Positions 39,888 through 48,345 of a stretch of 64,000 nucleotides of DNA are shown here, one piece after another. Numbering within the stretch: the first letter of the stretch is position 1; each line of letters begins with the position of its first letter. This DNA comes from Polynucleobacter sp. AM-7D1 (GTDB lineage Bacteria > Pseudomonadota > Gammaproteobacteria > Burkholderiales > Burkholderiaceae): assembly GCF_018688455.1 (NCBI RefSeq), contig NZ_CP061319.1, forward strand, positions 806,001-870,000. Reading direction: 5' to 3'. Under the pieces are notes generated by a model, which saw only the letters and a program-made list of their open reading frames with translations, had not been told where the DNA came from and made no database searches. The translations under genes were made by a program, and so were the position numbers.

Positions 39888-40859
39888 ATGAAAACGACTT
39901 TCCTGGATTTTGAGCAGTCAATCGCTGAACTAGAGTCAAAGATTGAAGAGCTGCAATTTGTGCAAGATGAATCATCGGTAGACATCTCTGATGAGATTAA
40001 AACGCTTTCTGAAAAAAGTCAGCAGCTGACAAAAGATATTTATGCCAATCTCAGTCCTTGGCAAGTTTCACAAGTGGCGCGTCATCCACAGCGTCCCTAT
40101 ACCCTCGATTATGTTGGCGCTTTATTTACGGATTTTCATGAGCTTCATGGCGATCGCAATTTTGCAGATGATCAATCCATCATTACCGGCTTAGCGCGCT
40201 TCGAGAATCAACCATGCGTAGTGATTGGCCATCAGAAGGGTCGCGATACTAAAGAGCGCGCTTTGCGTAACTTTGGTATGAGCCGCCCCGAGGGTTACCG
40301 CAAAGCAAAGCGTGTGATGCGCTTGGCTGAAAAATTTAAATTGCCTGTATTTACTTTTGTCGATACACCAGGCGCATTCCCCGGGATCGACGCAGAAGAG
40401 CGTAACCAGTCCGAGGCGATTGGTCACAACCTGTATGTTCAGGCTGAGTTAGAAGTGCCCATCATCGCTACTATTATTGGTGAAGGTGGTTCTGGTGGTG
40501 CTTTAGCGATTGCAATGGGTGATGTAGTGTTGATGTTGCAGAACTCAACCTATTCTGTGATTTCACCCGAAGGCTGCGCATCTATTCTTTGGAAGACTGC
40601 CGACAAGGCACCAGAGGCTGCTGAGCAATTAGGTTTGACGGCGCAACGTTTAAAGACAATCGGCTTGATTGACAAGATCGTTGCCGAGCCAACTGGTGGT
40701 GCGCATCGTGATTACGAGACCATGATGAATAACATGCGCAAAGCCTTGGCTGAGTCACTGAAAACCTTCGATGGAATGAAAGTGGATGCGCTTCTTGAGC
40801 GTCGACATGAACGCTTGATGGGCTATGGCAAGTTCAAGGAAATCGAAGCCAAGTCCTAA
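39888..40859 (+). CDS. accA: Acetyl-CoA carboxylase carboxyltransferase alpha subunit
   Basis: Alpha subunit (323 aa) of the carboxyltransferase that makes malonyl-CoA for fatty-acid synthesis, working with AccD. The N-terminal coiled segment ([20 protein letters not shown]) is typical. The crotonase-like core has [38 protein letters not shown] and [15 protein letters not shown]. Length matches E. coli AccA (319 aa). The tilS start lies inside its 3' end, a 35-nt overlap. Confidence 0.96.
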   Translation: MKTTFLDFEQSIAELESKIEELQFVQDESSVDISDEIKTLSEKSQQLTKDIYANLSPWQVSQVARHPQRPYTLDYVGALFTDFHELHGDRNFADDQSIITGLARFENQPCVVIGHQKGRDTKERALRNFGMSRPEGYRKAKRVMRLAEKFKLPVFTFVDTPGAFPGIDAEERNQSEAIGHNLYVQAELEVPIIATIIGEGGSGGALAIAMGDVVLMLQNSTYSVISPEGCASILWKTADKAPEAAEQLGLTAQRLKTIGLIDKIVAEPTGGAHRDYETMMNNMRKALAESLKTFDGMKVDALLERRHERLMGYGKFKEIEAKS

Positions 40860-42150
40860 GGCGACTCTTCAGGCGGCTTCAACAGCGGCCAAACGTATTG
40901 GTCTTGCCTTAAGTGGTGGGCTTGATTCGGTTGTCTTGCTTGATGCCGTTTGCAAGACAGTCCAAACAGATCCTAATAACTCAACTGAGATTTGGGTATT
41001 CCATATTCACCATGGCTTGCAAAAGCCTGCCGATCATTGGCTGGAGTTTTGCGAGAAGCTAGCCAAAAAATACCGAGTACATTTTGATTTCCGTTTATTG
41101 CATTTTGCAGATCAATCGCAGGGCAATATCGAGGCTCGGGCTAGGGCAGAGCGCTACGATGCCTTAACGGACTTGTGTATTGAGCATGGTATTGAAGATC
41201 TGCTACTAGCCCACCACCAAAACGATCAAGCCGAAACCGTCCTCTTGCAGCTCTTGCGTGGTTCTGGTGTATCTGGTTTGTCTGGTATGCCACTTAATCG
41301 TGCCAATGCTAAAGACAATCAGTCTATTACGCTCTGGCGACCTCTACTGAATCTCAGTAAGTCTGAGCTTGAGACTTACGCCAAAGAACACAAACTCAAA
41401 TGGGTAGAAGATCCCAGTAATCAAAATACGCGCTATCGCCGAAATGCAATTCGGAAAGACATCATTCCGAGGCTGGAGAAAATTCAGCCAGGTGCGATTG
41501 CCAATTTAGCTCGCAGTGCAGACCTGCTTGCTCAGTCTCAATTGCTGCTCGATCGCTTGGCTAGACAGGATGGTAAGAATATTCTTCAAGCTCAGCGCTT
41601 AAGGCTGGCCCCTCTCTTGCCTCTTGCGAAGGAAGATAAAGCGGCTGCAAATAATTTGATGCGTTACTGGCTCAAGCTAAATGATTTAGTAATGCCATCC
41701 CAGGAGCGTCTAGAGTCTTGGTGGAAAGATCTGATGGCGGTAAAAACAGATTCAAATTTGGCATGGCAGCATGATGAGGCGAGCATTTATTTATGGCGCG
41801 GCCTCTTACAAGTGGCAAATCGCAAAGTCGGGCAGTGGGTATTTCGTGATGTGCCTGCTAGAAGCAAGTCCCTTGGCTTGCCTGCTGACTGGGTCAAGGA
41901 AGCCCAAAATCAGGGTCTTGTTGAGGAAAGGCTTCGTCAGGGGGCAGAAAAGCTCCAAATCAAGCCCAATACCCCACGAAAAACCCTCAAGAACCTTTTC
42001 CAAGAATCAGATACCCCACCTTGGGAGCGACAGGCGCCACTGCTTTATATCAATGATGAACTGATAGCGGTTGCTGGGGTGGGGGAGAGCTACCCACATT
42101 TGGTGTCGACTGGTAAGCGAGTGCTGCCTGCATGGACTGAGAAGCTATAG
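40825..42150 (+). CDS. tilS: tRNA(Ile)-lysidine synthase
   Basis: Modifies C34 of tRNA-Ile(CAU) to lysidine, switching its codon and amino-acid identity (441 aa). The PP-loop ATP site SGGLDS is at residues 30-35. [13 protein letters not shown] and [23 protein letters not shown] are conserved in TilS, as is [18 protein letters not shown]. The C-terminal substrate-binding domain (about 340-441) is present. ATG 40825 lies in the accA coding end; the overlap suggests coupled translation. Confidence 0.93.
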   Translation: MASSRKSKPSPKATLQAASTAAKRIGLALSGGLDSVVLLDAVCKTVQTDPNNSTEIWVFHIHHGLQKPADHWLEFCEKLAKKYRVHFDFRLLHFADQSQGNIEARARAERYDALTDLCIEHGIEDLLLAHHQNDQAETVLLQLLRGSGVSGLSGMPLNRANAKDNQSITLWRPLLNLSKSELETYAKEHKLKWVEDPSNQNTRYRRNAIRKDIIPRLEKIQPGAIANLARSADLLAQSQLLLDRLARQDGKNILQAQRLRLAPLLPLAKEDKAAANNLMRYWLKLNDLVMPSQERLESWWKDLMAVKTDSNLAWQHDEASIYLWRGLLQVANRKVGQWVFRDVPARSKSLGLPADWVKEAQNQGLVEERLRQGAEKLQIKPNTPRKTLKNLFQESDTPPWERQAPLLYINDELIAVAGVGESYPHLVSTGKRVLPAWTEKL

Positions 42151-42234
42151 CAGGGGGGATAAAACCCTGTAAAATAAGCCCCTTTTAGACCCTAGGGAAT
42201 GCATTTCCCTTTAAACAGACAATACAACGGATTT

Positions 42235-43485
42235 ATGGCTCTTATCGTTCATAAGTATGGTGGCACCTCAATGGGCTCAGTTGAGCGCATTCAGAACGTC
42301 GCTAAACGCGTTGCCAAGTGGATGCGTGCTGGCCACCAGGTAGTCGTAGTGCCCTCAGCGATGTCGGGCGAAACAAACCGTTTGCTTGGTTTGGCGAAGG
42401 ACATCAATCCTGATGCTAATCCCCGTGAACTTGATCAAATCGCTTCTACAGGTGAGCAGGTTAGCTCTGGCTTATTGGCTTTGGCATTACTGCGTGAAGG
42501 TGTTGATGCAGTCAGCTATGCTGGTTGGCAAGTAACAGTTCACACGGATTCATCATTTACTAAAGCCCGCATCAAGAGCATTGATGACAAGAAAATTCTT
42601 GCTGATCTTAATGCTGGACGTGCTGTAGTAGTTACTGGCTTCCAAGGCGTTGATCCAGATGGCAACATCACCACTTTAGGTCGTGGCGGCTCTGACACTT
42701 CAGCTGTTGCCATGGCTGCTGCACTGAAGGCAGATGAGTGCTTGATTTACACCGACGTCGATGGCGTCTACACGACAGATCCACGAGTTTGTGAAGATGC
42801 ACGTCGCTTGGACAAAATTACTTTTGAAGAAATGCTCGAGATGGCAAGTCTTGGTTCAAAGGTATTGCAAATTCGTTCGGTCGAGTTTGCTGGTAAGTAC
42901 AAAGTTAAAACCCGTGTTCTGTCATCGCTGACAGATCCATTGATGCCCCTTGCTGAAGAAATGAAGTCGGGCACCTTGATTACATTTGAAGAGGACAGCA
43001 CTATGGAAGCCGCAGTTATTTCCGGCATCGCCTTTGCGCGTGATGAAGCAAAAATTACCGTTCTTGGCGTTCCTGATCGCCCAGGTATCGCTTATCAAAT
43101 TTTGGGTCCAATTGCGGATGCCAATATTGATGTGGATATCATCATTCAGAACCAATCCTTTGAAGGTAAGACAGACTTCACTTTTACAGTGCCTCGTGCT
43201 GATTATCAAAAAGCTCTGGACTTGCTAAAGAACAATGTCCAATCTCATATCGAAGCTAAAGAAATTTCAGGCGACCCTAAGGTTTCTAAAGTATCCGTGG
43301 TTGGTGTTGGTATGCGCTCCCATGTTGGCGTTGCCAGCAAAATGTTCCGCACATTATCAGAAGAGGGCATCAACATCTTGATGATCTCTACAAGTGAAAT
43401 CAAGATCTCAGTTGTTATTGATGAGAAATATATGGAGTTGGCTGTACGCGCTCTCCACAAGGCCTTTGAGTTAGATCAGAAGTAA
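42235..43485 (+). CDS. lysC: Aspartate kinase
   Basis: First enzyme of the aspartate family pathway (lysine, threonine, methionine, diaminopimelate), 416 aa. The kinase domain has VHKYGGTSMGSVERI, and the FTTD-type region appears as YTDVDGVYTTDPR. Two ACT domains follow from about residue 265, the usual site of lysine/threonine feedback inhibition. An upstream in-frame ATG (42199) would add 12 unrelated residues, so ATG 42235 is preferred. Length and internal start (see the separate entry) fit the alpha2beta2 type, as in Corynebacterium LysC. Confidence 0.95.
   Translation: MALIVHKYGGTSMGSVERIQNVAKRVAKWMRAGHQVVVVPSAMSGETNRLLGLAKDINPDANPRELDQIASTGEQVSSGLLALALLREGVDAVSYAGWQVTVHTDSSFTKARIKSIDDKKILADLNAGRAVVVTGFQGVDPDGNITTLGRGGSDTSAVAMAAALKADECLIYTDVDGVYTTDPRVCEDARRLDKITFEEMLEMASLGSKVLQIRSVEFAGKYKVKTRVLSSLTDPLMPLAEEMKSGTLITFEEDSTMEAAVISGIAFARDEAKITVLGVPDRPGIAYQILGPIADANIDVDIIIQNQSFEGKTDFTFTVPRADYQKALDLLKNNVQSHIEAKEISGDPKVSKVSVVGVGMRSHVGVASKMFRTLSEEGINILMISTSEIKISVVIDEKYMELAVRALHKAFELDQK
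43003..43485 (+). CDS. Aspartate kinase beta subunit from an internal start
   Basis: An in-frame ATG at 43003 (codon 257 of lysC) follows GAGGA (42991-42995) with a 7-nt spacer. It would make a 160-residue protein of the two ACT domains only, beginning MEAAVISGIAFARDEAKIT. The beta subunit of Corynebacterium aspartokinase starts at the equivalent position (MEEAVLTG). The nested gene is therefore likely but unproven. Confidence 0.6.
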   Translation: MEAAVISGIAFARDEAKITVLGVPDRPGIAYQILGPIADANIDVDIIIQNQSFEGKTDFTFTVPRADYQKALDLLKNNVQSHIEAKEISGDPKVSKVSVVGVGMRSHVGVASKMFRTLSEEGINILMISTSEIKISVVIDEKYMELAVRALHKAFELDQK

Positions 43486-43564
43486 GAATAGGCATTAAAC
43501 CGCTGCAAATCCCTGCAGGTATAGGAATCAGTTAAACTGTGGGGCGTTGTAAATGTATCAATAC

Positions 43565-43659
43565 GGAGACGTGGCCGAGCTGGTCGAAGGCACTCCCCTG
43601 CTAAGGGAGCATCGGGGCTAAAACTCTGATCGGAGGTTCGAATCCTCTCGTCTCCGCCA
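43565..43659 (+). tRNA. tRNA-Ser (GCT)
   Basis: A 95-nt class II tRNA with encoded CCA. Acceptor GGAGACG/CGTCTCC, anticodon arm CTCCC-CTGCTAA-GGGAG giving anticodon GCT, a long variable arm (CATCGGGGCTAAAACTCTGATC) and T loop TTCGAAT. Confidence 0.97.
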
Positions 43660-43667
43660 GTGTTTAT

Positions 43668-43701
43668 ATAAATAAAGGGGCTCCTAAGCCCCTTTATTTA
43701 T
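43668..43701. terminator. Bidirectional terminator after tRNA-Ser
   Basis: A 14-bp perfect stem (ATAAATAAAGGGGC pairing with GCCCCTTTATTTAT) with loop TCCTAA. It separates tRNA-Ser from the convergent amidase. Confidence 0.9.
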
Positions 43702-43731
43702 TTCTGGTCTGATTACCATTGAATCAGAATG

Positions 43732-45033
43732 CTACCTTCTAAAACTGTCTTCTGCAAAAGCAGCAATATTGATTAATTTTTGATCGTCTAATACATCGCC
43801 AATGAGTTGCACCCCAAGAGGCAAGCCATTTTGTGATTTAGTAAAAGGTATAGCAATAGCGGGGGTGCCTATCAAACTCCACAAAGAACAGAAAATAGGA
43901 TTTCCCGTAAATTCCAAGCCTTTTGGTGCTTCGCCGGTAGCAGCTGGCGCCAAAATTGCATCAAAAAGAGTAAAGACTTCTCCGATAGATTTCTTGAGGC
44001 GTTGCTGTAGATTTTTTGCCTTAATGTAATCAGGGGCGCTATAAGCATTGCCCTTCTGAACTAATTCCTTAATGTCAGCGCTAATTAGTTCTGGGTGTTG
44101 TGCAAGATGTTGCTCGTGCACTACAGCGGCTTCACAAGACATGAGTACCGCTAATGCTTCAATGCCCTCCCAGTAATAGGCAGGGAGTTCAAGAGCTTCT
44201 GTGGTGGCACCAGACTTCTCTAGCGATATACAGGCTGCCTTCATTGCCGCGCTTTGCTCATCACTTAATAAATCATCAAATGGGGTCTTCAGTACTGCGA
44301 TATGTGGTGTACGTTGATGAAGTATCTCGCAGATCGGCTTAATTACTATTTCATCAATCACAAGATCATCCTCCTCTGTGATGCTGGTATTTTTGAGGAG
44401 ATTAAATGCAAATGCTGCATCAGCGACAGATCTTGTAAAAAAGCCAACATGGTCTAAGGAGCTTGAGACTGGATGTACCCCAAGGCGCGGTACAGTGCCA
44501 AAGCTAGCCTTATAGCCGACCACGCCACAGTAAGTGGCCGGCCTAATGATAGAGCCGGCAGTTTGGGAGCCCAGCCCCAATGGTGCAATACCGCTAGCTA
44601 CTGCTGCAGCAGAGCCGCTAGAGGAGCCACCAGGGGTATGGGCAAGATTCCAGGGGTTACTCGTTTTTCCTGGTGTGCGCCAAGCAAACTCGGTGGTGAC
44701 CGTTTTTCCTAAGATGACGCCACCGAGTTTACGCACTTGAGCAACGATCTGGGCATCTTCGGCGGGAATGTGGTTTTTATAAATGGGCGATCCATAGCTA
44801 GTGACAAGGTCTTTGGTATCGATCAGGTCTTTTACAACCACTGGAATTCCCATGAGGGGGCCTGGATGAACCTCTTGGATCAGTTTTTCTAAGGATGCTC
44901 TAGCTGTAAAGGCATTGATGGACGGCTCCAGCTCATCCGCACGGGCCACACACTCCTTAAGGTAGTCATTTGCAGATAGCTGCTTACTTGCGATCAAGTT
45001 GCAAGCTTCTATTAGTCCTAATGCTGGTTTCAT
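43732..45033 (-). CDS. Amidase signature family hydrolase
   Basis: A 433-residue amidase of the Ser-cisSer-Lys type. VVVKDLIDTKDLVTSYGSP carries the catalytic Lys, GGSSSGSAAAVASG the cis-Ser, and SQTAGSIIRPA the nucleophilic Ser. Start MKPALGLIEACNLIASKQ is preferred over an in-frame ATG seven codons upstream. The protein could hydrolyse an amide, an indoleacetamide-like compound or a carbamate; GatA is unlikely because gatB and gatC are absent and the length is short. It stands alone between tRNA-Ser and a small-gene region. Confidence 0.85.
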   Translation of the reverse strand: MKPALGLIEACNLIASKQLSANDYLKECVARADELEPSINAFTARASLEKLIQEVHPGPLMGIPVVVKDLIDTKDLVTSYGSPIYKNHIPAEDAQIVAQVRKLGGVILGKTVTTEFAWRTPGKTSNPWNLAHTPGGSSSGSAAAVASGIAPLGLGSQTAGSIIRPATYCGVVGYKASFGTVPRLGVHPVSSSLDHVGFFTRSVADAAFAFNLLKNTSITEEDDLVIDEIVIKPICEILHQRTPHIAVLKTPFDDLLSDEQSAAMKAACISLEKSGATTEALELPAYYWEGIEALAVLMSCEAAVVHEQHLAQHPELISADIKELVQKGNAYSAPDYIKAKNLQQRLKKSIGEVFTLFDAILAPAATGEAPKGLEFTGNPIFCSLWSLIGTPAIAIPFTKSQNGLPLGVQLIGDVLDDQKLINIAAFAEDSFRR

Positions 45034-45150
45034 GGGGATGTCTCGTTCAGTCAATTGTCATTGATTGCCACTGTATCACTAGCGATCCAATTCTGTTTCT
45101 TCAGCCACATTTTCTGGAAATGAGCATCCAAACTTGATTATTTAAATAAA

Positions 45151-45181
45151 CTTCACAACTTCACAACTTCTGTAGTATAAT
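45151..45181 (+). promoter_or_regulatory. Promoter with tandem CTTCACAA repeats
   Basis: TTCACA (45152-45157) and TATAAT (45176-45181), spaced 18 bp, form a good sigma-70 promoter for the small gene at 45200. The -35 hexamer lies in the first of two tandem CTTCACAA units (45151-45166, plus a partial third), which may be an operator. Confidence 0.6.
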
Positions 45182-45199
45182 ATTAATGAAGGAGGTGAA

Positions 45200-45379
45200 A
45201 TGAGAAGATCGATACCAAAAACACATCAGGCTTTAGATTGGATAGGGAAGGGGATGACTGCAGCTCAAGCCGCTAGGAAGATGGAGATTTCAGAATCCAG
45301 CGTCTACGCCGCCTTAAGAAAAACAAAAGCAAAAGATTTGGGTTGTTGTCCAACGTGCGGTCACAAATTAAGGAAATAA
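45200..45379 (+). CDS. HTH/zinc-ribbon microprotein
   Basis: A 59-residue basic protein with a consensus Shine-Dalgarno (GGAGGTG) 2-8 nt ahead of the ATG, which supports real expression. Residues about 18-41 (GMTAAQAARKMEISESSVYA) read as a helix-turn-helix of the homeodomain-like/resolvase-tail type. The C-terminal CCPTCGHKL looks like half a zinc ribbon with Cys49, Cys50, Cys53 and His55. It is one base upstream of the next gene, so the two are one unit. A DNA-binding regulator, perhaps of its own promoter, is likely; phage-related small HTH proteins are an alternative source. Confidence 0.75.
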   Translation: MRRSIPKTHQALDWIGKGMTAAQAARKMEISESSVYAALRKTKAKDLGCCPTCGHKLRK

Positions 45380-45380
45380 G

Positions 45381-45677
45381 ATGAAAAAAACTCTATTAGC
45401 TGTTGTTTCAATTTCTATAGCTGCATTTGCATATGCAAATACTTCATCTGACTCTTCTGAATTGCTTAGTCAGCAATGCAAAATTTCCGCTGAAGCAGTT
45501 TCCACATTGAAAGATTTGCGCTATGGAAATACCTCAATCCGCAAAGATGTATCTAGCCTCATTAATTCAAATCTGAAGGTTCAAGAGAATAAGGATGCAG
45601 CCAAAATCACCTTAAACCGAATGGTGGATGATCAAGCGAGTTCAGCATCTGCTTTGGAAGCAAAGTATTGCTCTTAA
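45381..45677 (+). CDS. Small secreted protein
   Basis: A 98-residue protein with a Sec signal peptide (MKKTLLAVVSISIAAFAYA, cleavage near 19-20), leaving a mature periplasmic domain of about 79 residues, mostly helical. Two cysteines (33 and 97) could form a disulfide tying the ends together. No family recognised. Its AAGGA ribosome-binding site lies in the last codons of the HTH microprotein gene, so the two are translated from one mRNA. Confidence 0.75.
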   Translation: MKKTLLAVVSISIAAFAYANTSSDSSELLSQQCKISAEAVSTLKDLRYGNTSIRKDVSSLINSNLKVQENKDAAKITLNRMVDDQASSASALEAKYCS

Positions 45678-45720
45678 TGTTTTCCGAATGGCTTACTTCA
45701 ATTACCGCTAAGGGTATTGG

Positions 45721-46161
45721 ATGATCCATTCATTTGAGTGTCCGGAATGTGGCAACCCCAGAGGGATGCTAGGAGAATGTCGTCAATGTGGAAGCGAAGA
45801 TCTTCCTATTCCGCATAGCGATACGATGGTAATGAATTTAAAGTTCGATAGTCCAAGCGCAGAAGAGGCCTTGGATCGATTAACTATTGGACTTCGCCGA
45901 GCTTCTGAGGTGGGCATTAAAGCAATGATCTTGATACATGGATATGGAGCCAGTGGCGAGGGTGGCAAGATCAAGTGGGCTGTTCATAATGCCCTGGATA
46001 ACAACTACTTCTCTGATCGGGTGGATGAATACCATTTTGGTGAGCAAACTGCGTTTGGCAGTGAGGCCTACCATGCGCTTTTGAGAAGAAGGCCGGGATT
46101 AAAGGCTTATCTCAAGCACTTCAAAGAAGGTAATGCCGGAATGACAGTGTTATTACTGTAA
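45721..46161 (+). CDS. Zinc-ribbon protein with Smr-like domain
   Basis: A 146-residue protein. The N-terminus is a rubredoxin-like zinc ribbon (C7-x2-C10, C20-x2-C23). The rest resembles a Smr domain: EEALDRLTIGLRRASEVGIK, then MILIHGYGASGEGGKIKWAV with the HGxG motif, ending MTVLLL. The usual LDLHG opening motif is replaced by MNLKF. Smr domains of MutS2 and small Smr proteins cut or bind nucleic acids, so a nuclease-like role is possible but unproven here. The gene lies 43 bp after the secreted protein. Confidence 0.65.
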   Translation: MIHSFECPECGNPRGMLGECRQCGSEDLPIPHSDTMVMNLKFDSPSAEEALDRLTIGLRRASEVGIKAMILIHGYGASGEGGKIKWAVHNALDNNYFSDRVDEYHFGEQTAFGSEAYHALLRRRPGLKAYLKHFKEGNAGMTVLLL

Positions 46162-46226
46162 TCCCTGCGTGGAATTGCTTAGAATAGATCCATCATTTAT
46201 TTATTTGCCATCAGCTAGGATCAGTA

Positions 46227-46562
46227 ATGACAGCTAAAAAATCAAGCACTACACATGAAGAAGCTCAAATCAGTTCAGAACATTTGATTGGTGACTTCAA
46301 AGCACTCATGGCTGATGCTGATGAGTTGATTATGGCAACCGCAAGCCATGAAGATGGTCCGTTAAGTGCAATTCGTTCAAAAGCCTTGGATACCCTTAAT
46401 AATGCCAAAGAAAGTCTCTCTTCTGTCGAGGGTACGGTAACTGAAAAGGCTAAGGTCGTGGCGGAGCGTGCTGATGAGTTTGTCCATCGAAATCCATGGG
46501 AGGCAGTCGGTGTTGCCGCTGGTCTCGGTCTTTTAATTGGACTCTTTATGCGTCGTCGCTAG
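46227..46562 (+). CDS. DUF883 family protein (YqjD/ElaB-like)
   Basis: A 111-residue inner-membrane protein. A long amphipathic helical region (about 20-85) is followed by NPWEAVGVAAGLGLLIGLFM and a triple-Arg tail, the C-terminal anchor typical of ElaB/YqjD/YgaM. In E. coli these tail-anchored proteins bind ribosomes in stationary phase. It begins a three-gene set with YqjE- and YqjK-like partners, the same order as yqjD-yqjE-yqjK. Confidence 0.87.
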   Translation: MTAKKSSTTHEEAQISSEHLIGDFKALMADADELIMATASHEDGPLSAIRSKALDTLNNAKESLSSVEGTVTEKAKVVAERADEFVHRNPWEAVGVAAGLGLLIGLFMRRR

Positions 46563-46568
46563 GTCCTC

Positions 46569-46940
46569 ATGTCACAAGAAAATCTTTTATCCTCTCTTAA
46601 GCATCTCGTCTCCACTGGGGCATCTATTGCCCAAACCCGTCTGGAGTTAATTTCTACAGACGTACAGATTGCGCGCGCTAAGTTCCTGAGTCTGCTAGTG
46701 ATGATCATCTTCACTTTATTTTTCTTATTCTTTGGCTTGGTAATGCTAGCCCTTCTTATTGTGATTTATAGCTGGGAGGCGGATCGCATCTTTGCACTAA
46801 GTTTGCTTACTGCTGGATTTTTGGCTACAGGTTGCATTTTGGCCCTGGTAGTTTTACGCTCCCTTAAAACAATGCCTAAGTTGTTCGAAGCAACTATTGC
46901 GGAGTTGGCTAAGGATCGTCAGGAACTTACGAAGCGATGA
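46569..46940 (+). CDS. YqjE-like membrane protein
   Basis: A 123-residue protein of the phage-holin-like/YqjE family with two hydrophobic helices (FLSLLVMIIFTLFFLFFGLV and FALSLLTAGFLATGCILALV). The helical N-terminus (about 1-38) and charged C-terminus suggest a hairpin in the inner membrane. It starts 6 bp after the DUF883 gene and overlaps the next gene by 4 nt (ATGA), so the three are an operon. Molecular role unknown. Confidence 0.82.
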   Translation: MSQENLLSSLKHLVSTGASIAQTRLELISTDVQIARAKFLSLLVMIIFTLFFLFFGLVMLALLIVIYSWEADRIFALSLLTAGFLATGCILALVVLRSLKTMPKLFEATIAELAKDRQELTKR

Positions 46941-47218
46941 GTCAAAAATTGTTGGAGCTGGAAGCTAGGCAAAAAGTGCTCCAAGAGCGTGCTGCACAAG
47001 AGCTTGCGGATTTTGCCCAATATTTTGAGCCTATTGAAAAGCCACTATCTTGGGCTGATAAGGGTATAGATGCTTTTCATTTTCTGAAGAGTAGTCCATT
47101 ACTTTGGACCAGTGCATTTGCCGTTCTGGCTCACTATCGACCTAAGCTAGCTAGCAAAGTGCTGGCTGTTGGTTGGGGCGCTATGAAATTGCTCAAGAGC
47201 GCTAAGAGTCTGATTTAA
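46937..47218 (+). CDS. YqjK-like small protein
   Basis: A 93-residue protein completing the DUF883-YqjE-YqjK-like set. The N-terminal half is a charged helix (LELEARQKVLQERAAQELAD); the second half has one moderately hydrophobic segment (LLWTSAFAVLAHYRPKLASK) and a Lys-rich end. Start overlaps the yqjE-like stop. Function unknown. It converges on apt, 5 bp apart. Confidence 0.72.
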   Translation: MSQKLLELEARQKVLQERAAQELADFAQYFEPIEKPLSWADKGIDAFHFLKSSPLLWTSAFAVLAHYRPKLASKVLAVGWGAMKLLKSAKSLI

Positions 47219-47223
47219 AGTTT

Positions 47224-47742
47224 TTAGGCAATCAGTACGGTCTTATTTGAAATTCCATTTTTTATCAGAATTTCACCGCCTTTGAGGCCATCAATCTCTA
47301 AAAAAGTCAGGGCACCAGCTACTTCAAACCCCGCCTTCTTGAGTAGCTTACTAGCGGCAATAATGGTGCCACCAGTTGCTAAAACATCATCAACAATTAA
47401 TACTCGAGAACCCGCAGGTAAGGTTGACTGTTGAAGCTCCAAGGAGTCTGATCCATATTCAAGTCCGTAGGACTCCCGATGACTTGCTAATGGCAGCTTA
47501 TTGGGCTTTCTAGCAAGTGCAAATCCTTTATGGGCATGGTGGGCTAGGGCGGAGCCAAAAATAAAGCCGCGAGACTCAATCCCCAGAATATGGCTATAGT
47601 CAAACTGCTTGGCTAGGGTCTCTAGTTGCAGTACAGCCTCCTTAAATGCGGCGTTATTTGCAAGTAGGGGTGAAATATCCCGAAAGAGAATCCCTGGTTT
47701 TGGGAAGTCAGGGACTCCGGGTAGATAATCTAGTAAATTCAT
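47224..47742 (-). CDS. apt: Adenine phosphoribosyltransferase
   Basis: Salvages adenine to AMP using PRPP (172 aa). The PRPP motif VLIVDDVLATGGTIIAA and YGLEYGSDSLELQ are diagnostic of Apt. The start MNLLDYLPGVPDFPKPGILF matches the family; a GTG at 47763 in frame is less likely. It is divergent from the nucleosidase gene starting at 47754, leaving 11 bp between the two starts, so each promoter must lie inside the other gene. Adenine released by the nucleosidase is the Apt substrate. Confidence 0.93.
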   Translation of the reverse strand: MNLLDYLPGVPDFPKPGILFRDISPLLANNAAFKEAVLQLETLAKQFDYSHILGIESRGFIFGSALAHHAHKGFALARKPNKLPLASHRESYGLEYGSDSLELQQSTLPAGSRVLIVDDVLATGGTIIAASKLLKKAGFEVAGALTFLEIDGLKGGEILIKNGISNKTVLIA

Positions 47743-47753
47743 TTTTGGCTGAT

Positions 47754-48317
47754 ATGAAAACACAATTGCTCATTATTACCGCATTAGAGTCCGAACTCAA
47801 TCAAGCTGCCTTGCCGCCGGGAGTGGGTATTGTGTATTCAGGGGTTGGCAAGATTAATGCTACTGCAGCTACCCTGCAAGCTATACATCAATTTGAGCCA
47901 AAACAGATTATTAACTTTGGTACTGTTGGGAAAATTAATCCATCTCTTGCTGGTTTGCTCGAGATAGGGAAGGTGATACAACGTGACATGATGACTGTGC
48001 CATTAGCGCCCAGGGGTCAAACCCCTTTTTGCCCAAAACCCATTGAGTATCTCTCTTTGAATGGTGATCATGTCTGTGGTACGGGAGACAGTTTTGTAAC
48101 GGCCCATGACCCTTGGCTGAAAGAGCAGGGTGTAGATGTTGTTGATATGGAGCTATTTGCAATTGCTAGCATTGCCTATCAATTTAATATCCCGTGGCAA
48201 TCCTTTAAGTATGTGACTGATGATGCTAATTCAGACTCCGGAAATGAGTGGAAGCATCGGGTCAATCATGGCCAAGAGCTGTATGTAAGCAAGCTCCATG
48301 ATCTATTAAGTGCATAG
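47754..48317 (+). CDS. MTA/SAH nucleosidase-like protein
   Basis: A 187-residue member of the purine nucleoside phosphorylase/MTAN superfamily, shorter than E. coli MTAN (232 aa). LIITALESELNQA carries a Glu at the position of the MTAN catalytic acid, VYSGVGKINATAATLQAI is the phosphate/nucleoside strand, VDMELFAIASIA matches the VEMEATA motif, and VTDDANSD holds the catalytic Asp. It probably releases adenine from methylthioadenosine or S-adenosylhomocysteine. ATG 47754 (MKTQLLIITA) is the natural start. Divergent to apt, a functional pair. Confidence 0.75.
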   Translation: MKTQLLIITALESELNQAALPPGVGIVYSGVGKINATAATLQAIHQFEPKQIINFGTVGKINPSLAGLLEIGKVIQRDMMTVPLAPRGQTPFCPKPIEYLSLNGDHVCGTGDSFVTAHDPWLKEQGVDVVDMELFAIASIAYQFNIPWQSFKYVTDDANSDSGNEWKHRVNHGQELYVSKLHDLLSA

Positions 48318-48345
48318 AGCATTCAGATAAAACCAAGAGTTTCTG

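Noticed and set aside
42194..42210. Hairpin AGGGAA/TTCCCT upstream of lysC as a lysine riboswitch
   Set aside because: The leader is only about 85 bp and lacks the conserved lysine-aptamer blocks; a simple stem is all that can be supported.
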